Notes: generated by a model from the letters alone, not told the origin. Counted from the stretch's first letter, positions 23,001 to 38,219 are shown. The stretch is DNA of 64,000 nucleotides from Tubiluchus corallicola (GCA_030141605.1 JAQGDQ010002366.1:805160-869159); one strand, 5' to 3'. Numbers and translations: made by a program.

Positions 23001-26000
23001 ATTTTATCTTACAGATTTTCAAAAAAGACAAGTGGATGCATTGGAACAGCAACTCAGAGATGAACAGCAAAAAGTGGTAGAGTTACAACAGGAAGTTGAA
23101 AAGAGGGACCGTCGTGTGAGGCTCCTTGAACAACAAGTGAAGGCAAAAGAAAAACAGTTTGTACAGGTATAGAACTTATCAACATTCCCTCTCCCCTCTC
23201 TTTTTCTCTTACTCTTTCTCTCTCTTCTCTTTCTCTTTTTCTGGCTCTCTTGAGATTATTAGTGTAATTTTTTGTATTTATATAAGTTTGTGTGATTTAT
23301 TTGCACTGTTACTTTTCGTTTTTTACATTTTTGTAAATTGTAGATGCATATAAAGTATAATATTGTTACTGGGGCAAAATGACATTTATTTTCGACCCCC
23401 TCAACGTTGTGATGGTTCTCTCCATTACGAAGCCATTGCATATCAGTGTTGCATAGCAGCTATAAATAGCTAGTATTGAATGGCCTCGCTGGTTCAGTGG
23501 GCTGACGGGCAGGTGCGTCTTCCATCTCAGCACCTGCTCCGTAATGACAACCGGCAATGGAGCACGATGGGGTAGACATCTAGCGTGTTACTTAATTCAG
23601 TAATTTTACTCTTACTACTGTTTTTTTACATTTTTCTTCTCAACTATGCGACAACGTATTAGCACCATCCTTTCTTTGTTACAATGTGAACTTGCTTATG
23701 TTCAAAATCAAATCGTATCTGCTCCTGTTTTTTCTATCTATCTGTTTTTCCTAATCAACTTAACCTTGAAGATGAATTGCTAACTGCTCTATATAAATAA
23801 AATGTTTGGCTGTGGGCAATTGAAACAACCATCCATCGTATCTGTCTGTCTGTCCGTTCTTCAATCCATCACTGTAGCCGTGCACTAGCCGGCCAGATAG
23901 CATATATCTGCCAATCATTTGATTAGTATCAGTACATCTGGAGTGGGAGAAATGAAATGTGCAGTTTTTGTATTGCAGGAAATAAAAGGTGTGAAATCAG
24001 AAATGAATGTACTGCAGAGACAACTGGAGCAAAAATCTAGCATGATAGCATATTTAACCACGCAACTGCACCAAGCTAAGTTGCAAGCTCGTCCAAGCTC
24101 TCAGACTCCGGTAGGAAAATTTGTCTTCGCATAAACATTTAATTTATTTGCCACTTTGTTTTCAGGCAGTTTGTCTATAATTTGCTTGTAGAGAAATACT
24201 GAACTAAGAATGTCGTTTTTGTCAGTAGTGATTTGTCTGCGAGCAACACAGTTTTCAAATTAACATTGTCACAACTATGCCTCATTTCGGGCATGCTAAG
24301 TTCCTTAATTTTTCATTTATATCGGGATACGCTAATCTGCATTCTACATGAAATTAGAGTAGAATGTTACTTCTGGTAACAAAGATATAGAAATAAAACC
24401 AAAAGCTTGATTTTGAACAGTTCTATACTCCCAAATGCATCTCTAGATTTGATTTTGTTATTGTTATTGATTGAAATATTTATATTTGTTTTATAAAGTA
24501 AAAAACTGATTTTTTTTCTGAATTCTGTTTCTGCACTACAAGTCATGCATACAGCACGCATACATTACTGCATTATTTCCAGACACGCATGACTGATCAT
24601 TTGATATAATTTAAACAGTTTTAGGTATTCTTACATTTGCAAGAGTTTTAGCTTTTTACCAAAATGAAAAAAGTTGTTTTGTCCCATTTAAAATAGATTT
24701 CTTTTTAGAAATCACCTTTTCAGTTTATGTTTATTTTCCATGTAACTTTACGATAGTCTAGACTCTAGAGTAATAAAAATTGACTGTGGCACCAAAATAG
24801 TTTAGTCACTTTAGTGCAGTAGTTTCATATGAGAGCAGAACTTTAATGATCCGAGAGCAAAGGAGCAAGGTAGGCTGTAACTTGCAGCTGAAAGTGATAG
24901 TTGTACATTTACAATGTCATTCTAAGTATAATGAGAGGAAATGCAAAAAGTGTCAAATGAACTGCCAAAATTTAGCAACAGTAATACCTAAAGACTAATG
25001 ACTGATCAGATCGGACCAGATCATGTGCAAATTTAAGCAATATTCATCAGAACAAGTGCAAATTGACATGAACTGAGCTGTAGGTTTCATTAATTTAACG
25101 TCAAGGCACCATTTCAGTCCCTTTTAGTAAGACACCACTGGAAACTTGATAATTATGAAATTAAAGTATATTGCCTGTAAGATTAATACCATTGTTTTGC
25201 AGAAACGTAATTCAAACCTGCGGCACATAGGCAGCACATCATCACTGGAGGGTAGTTCATCAGAAATGGCTGCGACGCCTTCTCTACCAAAAATGTCATC
25301 GCCAGCTCCACCACAAACGCCAAAGCCTAGTCGCACACCAGTTCGCCATTCTCTTCTCAGACAAGGGTATCTGTTTTTTAAAAATATAATATTGTTTGCT
25401 TTAAAAAATACTTATGGCACTTAAAATTGTTCTGCGAATGGACATATGACCACCTGGTTCAATAGTGTTCTAAATAGTTTCGTCCCCCTACTTTCCATAG
25501 GTATTTGCTTCACTGAAGGTGGACGTGTTGTAATGCGGGCCGACAGAGATACCTCTCTGCCGGTTTAGGTCTCATCTTAGAATATTAACTTTAGTGAGAG
25601 AGTTTCCAGCTCATGCACATTGAGTAGATTGTAGATTCAGCCATTGAGTGCTGGATTTCAACTCGCAGGGTACTAAACTGTAGTGAAAAACTCACTCCAG
25701 TCAAGCCAAGTAGCATTCTTAAGAAAGGTTTATGTTTTAGTTCCTAAACATTAGTTCCGCATTAGTACAAAAATGCCTCAAAAGGAATTTACTGGACTAG
25801 CAACAGGCACTTTGCTTTGTTTAAGAAAAGCTTAGAATGGCTGCATTTTTAAAAGTGGAGTTGTCTGTGTCAGTGTCAGCTATTACTATTGGAATGAAGA
25901 TGTGCGCAAACTGAGATTTGAGATTTATTGAGTCATGAAGTATCTTGACCGCCCCTATTGTGCTTCATGTTGGAATCCTGTCGGATCAGTGTGCTTCCTG

Positions 26001-27077
26001 CATCTTAGAGATTTGTGACGACTTTCTGAAAACTAAAATTTTTGATTTTCTTAACCAAATTTTGATTTTCATAGCTAAGAATTGGGAGATTTTTGAGAAA
26101 TTTCATTTTACAACCTTTTTTAACAGCAATTCTTAAGTTAGGTAATAGACCTCATTAGTAATATTGAAAGCATGCCAGTTAGCTTCTAAATATTATAATT
26201 ACTTATGCATAATAATTTATACTTATGTAACTATTATTTTCATTGAGGGTACTGCAAACCGATCAAATGACGTAAAGTTTGCATGTACAAGATGAACTCT
26301 TTAAACCTATGCCTGTTATTTAAATGCATAAATGCTCAGGGTATTTCACAATTGAATTGATCATAACCCAAAGTGCATATGCAAAATAAACTGTATCAAA
26401 CTAAACAGTCAAAAATAAAACAGCAAAACTTCTGAGATGGTAAAATTTCTGAATAGCAAAGTATTGGGTTAGTTAGGTTCCCAGAAATGGAAAGAAATGC
26501 AGTTTGTAAACAAAACAAGTCGCAACCAATGTACGCATTGCACACGTGTGTCATTTTATTCTGAATTTTATTTATATTACCACCTGACTAGTGGTTTCTG
26601 AAAATATATGTGTACGAGGTAAAACAGCAGCACAGAACTAATTTAAAACCGAACTTCTTTTTGTGCAGGAAGCGGGCAAATTTACAAGAACAAGAAAGCA
26701 CCAGATTAAAACCTTCTAATCCTGCAGTACGGCATGTTTCGGGACGACAGTCTTCCACACCATTGCTAGCACAGAGCGCCCCCTCAGCACTTCCACACAC
26801 ATCTAGGACAGTGTCACCTGATCTATCCTCATTTCTTTCCCACACGCAGCTAAGTGTTCGATCTCCAAAACCTCGCCGATCAAGCAAGTCGATCCTTCCG
26901 CCAATTCAAAGTGCACAAGCTCCCATCAAAAACAGCGAAAAGTTAGCAGATGGCGCTGGAGTCAAGAAGCTTACCCGTCAGTCCGGGGATAATATACAAA
27001 CCCTAGCTGTAGAAAATGTTAATGGTACAAAGGTGAAGAGCACCCACTCTACACCACCTACTGATGCTAGCTCTTAA
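20080..27077 (+). CDS. CCDC92: CCDC92 homologue, complete coding region (6 exons)
   Basis: Coiled-coil protein; family members associate with centrosomes/cilia (family knowledge). Exons: 20080-20200, 21442-21492, 23015-23166, 23979-24110, 25203-25366, 26669-27077 (stop TAA 27075-27077), all in frame, 342 residues, close to the roughly 330 I recall for human CCDC92. Residues 1-140 are heptad-rich coiled coil with the family signatures LFMQQEHAQTLKGLH and SSMIAYLTTQLHQAKLQ. Residues 150-310 are Ser/Pro/Arg-rich and disordered, and the C-terminus carries IQTLAVENVNGTKV, which matches the conserved tail of vertebrate CCDC92. The ATG lies immediately after an acceptor (GACACAG|ATGG) and aligns within a few residues of the vertebrate start, so the upstream exon is probably untranslated. 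Confidence 0.93.
20403..20529. repeat. Tandem duplication of about 64 bp
   Basis: Two near-identical adjacent copies (20403-20466 and 20467-20529) begin TTCAATATGAAATAAAGAG and end TACTTTCCCTTA, with one or two differences. A recent local duplication in CCDC92 intron 1. Confidence 0.9.
20600..20962 (-). mobile_element. Non-autonomous hAT (Charlie-like) DNA transposon
   Basis: The left end CAGGGGTGTCCAACC (from 20600) is inverted at the right end (GGTTGGACACTCCTG-type, ending 20962), flanked by a perfect 8-bp target duplication AACTAGAA (20592-20599 and 20963-20970). An 8-bp duplication and CAGGG termini are typical of hAT elements. The minus-strand frame at 20957-20769 ends in DEHLAASLRIAT...KQKQCQISH, like the C-terminus of hAT transposases related to GTF2IRD2-type proteins (from memory). 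It is therefore an internally deleted copy keeping both ends and the last transposase residues. It lies within CCDC92 intron 1. Confidence 0.9.
21493..23014. other. CCDC92 intron 2 with a diverged fold-back relative
   Basis: Most of the intron is AT-rich and featureless. Around 22400-22550 the sequence (GCAGCTGATGAAGA ... GAGATTTATGGGCATT ... AATCTCAGAAGAGC) resembles the terminal part of the large fold-back element at 34044-34775 and its right flank, suggesting an old copy of the same repeat family. No precise ends can be set. Confidence 0.4.
23167..26668. other. CCDC92 introns 3-5
   Basis: Introns 23167-23978, 24111-25202 and 25367-26668. They hold a TC-rich simple tract (about 23185-23245) just after exon 3, a GC-richer segment at 23480-23560 of unknown origin, and otherwise AT-rich sequence. 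No conserved reading frame or RNA gene was recognised. Confidence 0.5.
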
Positions 27078-27152
27078 CTTATTAAATTGAAAATTGTAGA
27101 CATTGTTACGCTTACTATTGTAAAGTGTAAGACTCAAATCACATTTATTCAT

Positions 27153-27158
27153 AATAAA
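27153..27158 (+). terminator. CCDC92: Candidate polyadenylation signal of CCDC92
   Basis: AATAAA lies 76 bases after the TAA stop, a normal distance for a short 3'UTR. Cleavage probably follows within about 30 bases. Confidence 0.55.
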
Positions 27159-27159
27159 T

Positions 27160-28669
27160 CAAAATTATTTTCAGCATTTCTAATCTGCTATTTACATTAA
27201 TCGTAATACACCATGCAATGCACTAGGCTATTTGTGAAAATTTCTATGCTGTGATATGTCTCACAAAATGTGATGAATTGATAATATTTTCATCATGACC
27301 AGTTAATTTAAAAATTTGTTTGCTTTTTTTGCGATCTCAAGCTTGTTAAAAATGGATAGAAGTCATAGATTTTCTGAGAGTTTGAATCATGGTGTGTTTA
27401 GTCTGTTTGATAAAAATACAACAAAGTTACCTGTGATATAACCACTTGTTCTAGTCATGAAACTTGACGTAAATAAACCGTTTGACAATTATCCACCTTT
27501 TGAAAAATTTTTTTTGTAAAAATAAGTATTTCGTATCAATAATTTTAGGTTACTACACTTTTGAAATTTAAATAACTCCAAATCCAAATCTGTTGCTTAA
27601 TTTCAAGTTAGCCACTATGTTTATGGGACATAAAACATTTTTAGTATCAAGCCTTACCAGTACGCTTTACCTGTATTTTTCATTATAAACCAAGTTTGAT
27701 ACAATAGACCCCAGGTACCTTTAACATTCTTTCATAATGAGTAAATAAGTTGAGCTTTCTTGCAATATAATGTACTTTCTATAAAGAAGTTCATACTTGC
27801 AACCGAACTAGCTAGATAAATAACATTTTACTGCAGACATTACTGAATAGCTTCCACACAGAAAAAAGATGTATAGCAATCCCCCCCCCTATATCAAACT
27901 TCCTTTCTAAACAACTGCATCTACTGCTTAAACTTGGCAACTAGAAATTGTATTGCCTCCTCTCAATCTGAGTATTGCAAATCTTGTGCTAATTTCTTAA
28001 CTGACTGGGTAATTTGTTTGTATAAAGTGTGTTCATGCACTAAGAATAAGTGCAAGTAAATTGTACTATGAATGTTATTTCAGATAAAGTATATTGTTCT
28101 GATGGAATGAACCTATAATTATTAAATTTGGAATCAAACACCTCAGAAAGAAAGAAAATTATTAGGTTAACCATATAACCACTAGACTACTCAGTCCCAA
28201 GCTACCCAACCAATTAAGCACAGTCCCTCGTTCAAATCCCAGCTCTGTACTAATTTTCACATTTTCCTTTCTTTTAGACAAATTTGCCTTCATCATAGTC
28301 CATCATTAAAAGCCATCTTAAAATTAATATTACGAATAATTAACAAGGCTTTGAGAAAATCTTCGTATTACGTACATTTTTCATACTGACAAGTTTCATG
28401 GCAATATATAGGTTTTGTCAATTTTGCTATAAATCGGGACAAAACTTGAAAGTGAAATCATAAGTTGACTGTACCAAAATAACTAAGTGATCGAAGGCAT
28501 GTCCAAAATTATGTTTGTACTGCTTCACCATAGGTACTCATCTTTTACCTAATCATAAACAACTTCACTTGCACAAAAACAATTAAAAAACATTTTTGCA
28601 CTACAGCTGTATTATGTAGAAGTAAAACTAAACTGAAAACAACAATAAATGAAATGTCTCATAAAAATT
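27160..28669. other. Intergenic spacer between convergent CCDC92 and GNAT gene
   Basis: About 1.5 kb of AT-rich sequence with one C homopolymer near 27882. The string GTTCAAATCCC at about 28229 resembles a tRNA B box but has no convincing A box at the right distance. Nothing else recognised. Confidence 0.5.
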
Positions 28670-28675
28670 TTTATT
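28670..28675 (-). terminator. Candidate polyadenylation signal of the GNAT gene
   Basis: TTTATT on the plus strand is AATAAA on the minus strand, about 350 bases past the TAA stop at 29022-29024. Plausible, not proven. Confidence 0.4.
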
Positions 28676-29021
28676 GAAAATTGGACACGTAACAGACCAT
28701 TTCTGAACTAATTTAGATCACCTTTATAGCAGCCAACATGACTTGTGTTAAATTCCATCAAAAATACTTCTACATTCTAAAGTACAATAAGATATATACA
28801 GGGTAGGTTATAGCTACTTAATTCGTACAGTAGCATTTATATAATTCGTATAAGCAGTATTTATACTGCACTAGCTACCTATAGTTACTTGGCACACTTG
28901 ATTCTAACGACATAGAAAACGTTACAAAACTGTCCGAGTATTCATACAAAAATACTGAGTGGTTGACCACATAACCACTTTTTGACCAGGCACGAAGAGC
29001 ATTAATAATGGCAGTTGACAG

Positions 29022-31220
<2,199 letters not shown>

Positions 31221-34043
31221 GGTTGGTGTATGAGTTTCTCAGCTATTAATAAACATCATTATTTTTAAAAATATCAGTAGTTACAATTAAATCTTTGATT
31301 TAGTAAAATTAACAGTGTATTATAATTATTCTTACATGTTCCATTTGATAAATACATGTAGGATATGAGTTTAGAGGACACTGGCACAGGCTGAATATCT
31401 CATTCATTAGCGAGTTATGAAACATTTCTAATGTTGCAAAAGCTGATTCATTTACACCACCCTCAGCTTTATATGTTTACTATCATGTTTGTAAATCTGA
31501 GTGGTCATGGACTGTGCTTAGGAACTGCAGTTAAGTAATGCCAAACAAGGTCAGTAAATGGATGAGTGAGGCATAGCAAAACTGCTTCTAGGCAAGTTAT
31601 CTTATTGAGGGACAATGTGTACATTTGAAAGTGTAGGCACAATTATTGCTCTAGGGTCTCGTCAAACAGGAATATCCTGCAAAATGAGCTAGGTTTGGTT
31701 GATGCCGATTAGATACCATCTTACAGAGTACCAGACTGTATAACACCCCTGACCATATATATTTATGTTTTGTTTAAATTTAAATGCAGAAAACACACTG
31801 TACCATTTGCATTTAGCATTTTTATATTTAAAACAATATGTATGACTAATGAGCCGAGGTGACGTTATACTGCTAGATGCAGGTTAAGTTTTCTCAAATT
31901 TTGTCCATTTGAGAGCTAGTGGCACTTTGGGAATGTTTTTAGTGGTGAAGTTTCACTTGCACTGCATCCGCAAAGATGAAAGTGAAAAACTAACAAACAA
32001 ATTTTGCTATGTAAGTTGACACACTACAATCTAGTAATTAATGCAGAACTGCCTAACAATAATGGTTGTTGACAGAAAAAATAATACTAACGGCACTAAA
32101 CGGCAGAGCCGTATCAACCCTAATTCAACAAAGGAAATAGCTGGGGTAATACTGCAGACCAAACTACACAAAACCAGTTTTTTGGGCAGCTTGCTTCATT
32201 CCACGGTAAGTTTGGGTTTGCTTAACTCCATAGCCAAGTGATTACTCGGTCTGTGATTAGCCTTACCTCAAGTTGGCAGTTTACGAAACAAAAGTGGTGC
32301 ATATTCACCATATGTTGTGCATTGCAATACATTAATTCATTAGACAACTTTGTGAATGTAAACTGTTTTTAAAAATAACAGCTAAAGAGATTTGTCACAA
32401 CAAATCAATTAGAAGATATCCTGATACCATAGCAATGTTTTCAACAGATGTATAACTAACCAGGATTACAGTATTACTTATGTAAATGCGTCCCAGCACA
32501 TGAAACACATTAAACTGAAGCCCTTGAACGCCACTAACACTAGGACAAATTTCATGGCTTTATTGAAAACATGTGACATACAGTTTACGTTGCTACTCTT
32601 ATTCACTGTTTAATTTTACTGTCAGTCCCATTCCTATGCAATTTTGCTTATGCTGCAGTAATTCATTTTCAAACTTATTTTGTTTATAAGCTTAAAATCT
32701 CTGTGATAGCATTTAATTTTTTTAAATCATAAAATTATACTTAAATCCTATCAATTATAGTCAGATCATGTGAAAAAACATAATATCAAACATTTTGCAA
32801 TAATAAATCAATTATCACGGACATGCAAATAATATTCAACAGTTAACATTGCCACCAAAAACATTTTCCTCTCTGCTTATGGTGATATTACCAAAAAGTG
32901 CAATTACCTGCAGGAAACTGTAAATTAATGTAAATAATGATAATAATTTATACTTTATTTTTCGTATCACATCAAGTGATCTCAATGCACTAAAGTTACA
33001 ATTAGAAAGTCTGTTACAACTTACAATTAAGCATTGACAATCATTATAAAATTAATCATTCAAAAATCATAACATTATACTAATTGTAAACAGTGCTATA
33101 AGACTATAAGATTGATTTTAAAAGCCACCACAAAGTAAAAAATCAGAGATGAAAAACATTAAAATCATCTAGAGCTTAAAAAATGAATGACGCAGCCAAC
33201 CAGGTGCAACTACGCAAACGTTATTAATATTTTTATTGTTTGCAGACCTACAAGTTACTAAAACATTCCTAAAGGTGGTACTGAATTCTTCAAATCCATC
33301 TGACCTCTATAGACAACTGCATCTGCTCTGCCTGCTGCTTTCCTATTGATAACATGAACGACCAACAATATTTTTATGCACTCATGTTCTAGTTACGGAA
33401 TGAAATCACTCCATAGTAAAAGATACGTAATTTTGATTAAGAAACTCTACAAACTGATCTACAGATGTTTTGGCCATTTTATCATGATTTTCAAATCTCT
33501 CAAAAATAGCAAAAAAGGTGGTGCAGTGTGCCACAATTACAGGATCTTTTATTACAGGCTTTCTTCAGTTCCAATTGAACTTATAAATCCGGATATACAA
33601 CTTAATTATGTGATGGTAAGAAACACAGTAAGATTAAACATGACTGAAGCAATTAGTAATTTCAAACATTTATTTGAACCATAATGTATACAGATGCTTT
33701 TTCAACTGACATTTCCACCTGTAGATGGCAGAACTATGTCGTACTATAATTAAACAATCACACTGTAACAGTGGCGAAAAACAAATGACTTTGAAATATT
33801 GAACTCTAACAATCTAAACTGAAACTTACATGGTAACAAGCGAAGACTCTTTTCATGAATGCCAACACTCTAACCTGGGGCCAGTGTACTTTAAAATTGT
33901 GAAAGATGTTGTAGTACCTCATTATACTAAATTTTTTAAGCTACCTTCTGTGTTAGCACATATATATTAATATGTATAACAAAAATATTAGTGCCAATTT
34001 AAGTTTTACAAAATTGAAAGGATGAATAACCAGGATATTAGCT
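31221..34043. other. Gene-free AT-rich stretch upstream of the GNAT gene
   Basis: No conserved reading frame. Around 32930-33080 the phrase ATTTATACTTTATTTTTCG ... GTGATCTCAATGCACTAAAG looks like a repeat family member (similar GTGATCTCAAAGCGC-type repeats are common in invertebrate genomes, from memory). A CTCF-like core (GTAGATGGCAG) is at about 33723. The GNAT promoter presumably lies just right of 31220. Confidence 0.4.
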
Positions 34044-34775
34044 GAGAAAAATGTAATGCCCTTTATAATCTCAAAGATTATAATATTTATTCAGTAACTT
34101 TTGCTCTAGCAGTCCTCATCAGCTGAAAATAACAGATAAAATGTTAAAACGTATGTACCAACGTAAGAACATTAAAAAAACAAATTTCAGCTAAATATCA
34201 CTGGTTTGAAATATAATAAGTCGGAGAAAGAATATAAATGACTGCACAAGAAGAAAAAATATAACTAGATATACAATTGGTTTCACCAGAATAAAATTAA
34301 ATAAAGTAAGCAAAAATAATAAATTAACATACCTGAATAGAAAGTGCTGGTAACTTGAAAGTGAGTTTTACAAAATTTGACACTTTATAAAAGCTCAGTA
34401 AACATAAGTGCCTGTGGTGTGTTACAGTGAGACACTAATGTTTGCTGAGCGTTTATGAACTGTCAAATTTTGTAAACTTAACTCTCAAGCTGCCAGCTCT
34501 CTATTCAGGTATGTTAATTTATTCTTTTTGCTTTCTTTATTTAATTTTATCCCGGCAAAACCAATTGTATTGTTCTGTTTTCCTTCTTATGAAGTCATTT
34601 ATACTCTTTCTCTAACTTGTTATATTTCAAACCAATGATGTTTAGCTACAATTTTGAATTTTTTTAATGTTCTTACATTGGTACATACTGTTTTAAAATT
34701 TTATCTGTTAGGGCAAAAGCTACTAAATAAATATTATAATCTTTGAGACTATACAGGGCACTACGTTTTTTTCTG
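34044..34775. mobile_element. Large fold-back element (long terminal inverted repeats)
   Basis: Two arms of roughly 340-360 bp (about 34044-34405 and 34435-34775) are inverted copies at about 85 percent by eye, with a loop of about 30 bp. Matching landmarks: ATAATCTCAAAGATTATAATA near 34066 against TATTATAATCTTTGAGA near 34732; GTATGTTAATTTATT and CAATTGTAT blocks occur in inverted order in both arms. Such near-complete palindromes are typical of fold-back or long-TIR MITEs. It carries no coding capacity. Confidence 0.85.
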
Positions 34776-36082
34776 TTAATGATGACAAGTCTCAGGAGAG
34801 CTCTCTCGTATTTCAAGGATATTATCTTATTAATTACCATGATAATGACATCTAACCTAAAGTAAGTATTAGTATGTTTTTAATTGATTCTTGTGAAAAT
34901 ATAGGGACCTGCAAATTGAATCATCATTAAAAGTTTGTCACTAGGGAGCACTCATCATGTCTGCCACAAAATTATTTATTAAGAAACAATAACTCTAAAT
35001 AAATTTATATCTCGTGTATAAGTGCGTGTAACTTTTGTAACCTCAAATAAGTAGTATAATTGATAAACTTATTGTTATTACAATTAACCATGTCACGATA
35101 TAGTACGGTATTTTATTGTGCTAGTACAGCACAATTAAATTTTGTAGATATGGTACGGTATTCTTTCACACTGTACCATGCTACCAGCCCTATGCACAGT
35201 TCCACTCAATTTTTTGATCTTGCACGGTTTTTAATAAAATACATATTGTAATGTTGGCACCAGTAAAGTGACAGAAGAGAGATTTAAGAAGAAAAACTTG
35301 CCAGACATCTATTTGTGTTTCATTCTGCATGTACGGAACAAGTGCTGAGATGTTGTATGTGCCTATCCGCCTACCTGCTTAACCATAGAATCATTGCATC
35401 CCAGCCTATTTGCTTAAGCAATGGACAGACCTACTATAAAGTAGAGGGTGGGGGTGAAAATAAATAGCATTTCGTTGCCGTTAATATTAATAAACGATAA
35501 AAAATATAACTTCTGTCAGAATACTGTGCCTATGTCAAATTATATTTCTGGAATAGCCTTTTGCATCAGACCTTACTGAAACTGTTGACTATATAACAAC
35601 ACCATAATTGCAAACTGTTTATTGCACCTGACAAGTATGGCTTATTATAACTGTGTCTTACAACATAATATTATGTAAATTTATACTTCTTATGGCATAT
35701 AGAATTTCCGATAAAAAATAACAAATACACAAAATTTAAACATTCAACAAAGTAAAAACTAGAGTTAAGCATAACAGCTTATGGTCATCTCCACTCTTCC
35801 TTGATTACTTTATTAAGAATAAAGAAAATAGATGGCGACACTGTGATCATGAAGTGTGGCACAAGACTTCCTGTTGCCATTGTGGCAACCTAGGGTCTAC
35901 ATAAGTAAGTCTAAATACCAGTAAAAATATTTATATATTTATCACCTTTTGAACAAATTAACTGACATTGGCCAGACATTCTTCCTAAAGTTGCTTTAGT
36001 AAATCTCTAATAGGCCTACCTCGTTGATTTTTTATAGTTCGTTAACTCCAATGCTTATATATTTTGTTGCTTGGTACTATTA
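34776..36082. other. Gene-free stretch
   Basis: AT-rich, no conserved reading frame or readable repeat ends. It may include decayed upstream parts of the retrotransposon at 36083, but nothing can be aligned by eye. Confidence 0.4.
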
Positions 36083-36763
36083 GATGGCCCTCTGGCAGTC
36101 ATTCGTACAGATGCAGCTTAAGGTTTTAAGAGCCTGATTGGTGATCCGTTGCTAGAAAAATGTGGAATGTCAATCGAGATGGGAAGAGTGAAAAATCCAA
36201 ACAAAAACCCCGTAGGTGAACATGCAATCCAAGAACTACAGGCTGAACTCCTAAATGTTCAGCCTGAAGGTGGTCCTATTTCTCAGGTGGACTTGATTAT
36301 TGCACTCAATCATCTCAATGCTTGAATCAGAACACGAGGACTGTCTGCTTGGGAGATGTGGTTTCAGCATGACCAATTCATTGGTGTTCAACACCAACAA
36401 AGACTAGCCAACCATCCTGCTAATGAAAAGTCGAAGGCGCCGCTCCGTGACTACAAATACCCTGAGGATGAACAAGTTGGCGATATAGTGTACTTATACC
36501 AGGATCGTGACAAGTCCTTTGCCCAGAAGTGCTATCTCATCACTTCAGAGGACACAGATTGGGTTAACATAAAGCGCTTTACTGGGTCACAGCTCTGCAA
36601 CCAGTCTTATAGAGCAAACAAGTCAGAATGTTACAAGGTGCCTTGTTACTCACTCCCTAGCCATGAGCATAATCACACAATTAGTGCAATACGAGACAGT
36701 ACAGATGATGAAGAGGGGCACTCAGACATCAGTCACATCTCGCCTATATCCATCCACACCTGA
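36083..36763 (+). pseudogene. LTR-retrotransposon pol remnant: integrase core and C-terminal domain
   Basis: One frame from 36083 to the TGA at 36761-36763 reads as the end of a Ty3/gypsy-like integrase. The second catalytic Asp (VIRTDAA) and the catalytic Glu (NPVGEHAIQEL) are 35 residues apart, the D-35-E spacing. A C-terminal fold follows with VGDIVYLY and KFTGSQL-type motifs (here RFTGSQLCNQSYR and SECYKVP). Two in-frame stops (TAA 36119-36121, TGA 36323-36325) and loss of the upstream protease/RT/RNase H parts show that it is dead. Confidence 0.75.
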
Positions 36764-36954
36764 TGTCCCTATATTGACACAGCCATCCCTACAGAAATCA
36801 ATACTCCACCCACGAGTTTTGAAATTTTGAAAATGTAGCTCCTTTCGGTGAAGAGACCAACTGATTAGTGCCACAGCCAGTTACATCACGACTCGTAAGA
36901 ACATGCACGATGCCCTCAAAGGCGTCTCAGGCCCCCAACTTACCTGAAAAACTA

Positions 36955-37767
36955 TGTCACTGAGTATTGAGCATTTTGATACGTTTCTACTTTTGTGCTT
37001 ACTTGTTCTAAAGGACACGTACATATATGCACATGTATTTAACCTTCTTTTGCTAGCTGTTAGAGAAGTTCCATTGTTCTAGTTGCCTTGTATATACATC
37101 CATTTATTGTCACTAACTAATCCGTTTAGTGCCTTTATCACAGAATTTGTTTTGTACCAGTTTGTTCAGTGTAACCTGCACTGAAGTTCAGGTTTTGTGC
37201 ATCTTTACTCTTACTTTAGTTTAGCAGTGGTTTAAATGTAATATGTGTTCTCCGGTCAGAGATGACTACTGTGGCGTAATTCCATTTAATTTTCTTGGCA
37301 TATCTTATCTTACTTACTTATCATATTGTGATTATCGTACTGTTGGTTCAATTGCAACATTTTTCTTACAGTTAAATTATTTTGTTACAACTTAGACACC
37401 TACATTTATTTGGTAAAAGTATTGTGCAGCATCTTTACTTAGGCTTTAGAGTATGGCTGTTTATCCTATGTTACTCATCGTTAGGACTGGAAGCAGTTAC
37501 CACTTGGAGTGTTACTTAAGTGTTACCTGAGAGAAAAGAGAAGAGGTTACGCCAATGTTATTGGTTGTGTGCAGTGCAGAATGTACGGAGATGATGATGA
37601 CGAATGAGAGTTAGGTAGTGCGTCTTGGTGGAGGGGATCATCTCGACGATGGCGGTCTAATTAACTATAAACCTTTTACTATAACCTAGTATTTTCTTGT
37701 CGAGTTCATTTAAAATAAACCGCATTTTTGCTGTTGGAATTTGCTGTTTCCCTTTTATTGGCGTACA
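36955..37767 (+). mobile_element. Possible LTR downstream of the integrase remnant
   Basis: A segment beginning TGTCACTGAG and ending GGCGTACA has TG...CA type ends, lies 190 bases after the pol stop, lacks reading frames and contains an AATAAA near its right end (about 37717). That is the expected layout for a 3' LTR, but no second copy exists in the window to prove it. Confidence 0.3.
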
Positions 37768-38219
37768 AATTTTTACTTTTTACAAGGGCTCAAAAATGAT
37801 ATAAACCTATCCAAAAATTTCCAGTACACCCCCGCTGTAACTCACTCATTACATGTGGATAATTAATAGTCCGAGTAATAAATCACAGACGCAAAAAATC
37901 TTGAACGTTACCTTTAGTGGTACAAATCAGCAGAAACCTGTAAACTTTCAGAAAACTACAAAAAGCGTAAACACCGTGCCTGGTAATTGACCCTCTAGAT
38001 AGGTTTCCCCTTTTGATTTTAGTGATAATCTCGGACGAAAAGAGTCTAACGCCCATCTAACAGATTTGCTGCCACAAAAACAGAAATAAACTGAAACTCT
38101 TGTTAAGAAGACTTGATATCTTTGCCCCAGACCCTCATCGACTTCTTTCAGCTCAAAAATTATTTTTTAATGAAACAAATTTCCACACACTATAACTATA
38201 ATGTGTAGAGCGCTTTGAA

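Noticed and set aside
23480-23560. GC-richer segment with CTGGTTCAGTGGG resembling part of a tRNA
   Set aside because: No second promoter box at tRNA spacing on either strand; left as an unassigned repeat-like patch.
28160-28250. Possible tRNA gene or SINE (GTTCAAATCCC B box)
   Set aside because: No A box at the correct distance and no cloverleaf pairing could be drawn.
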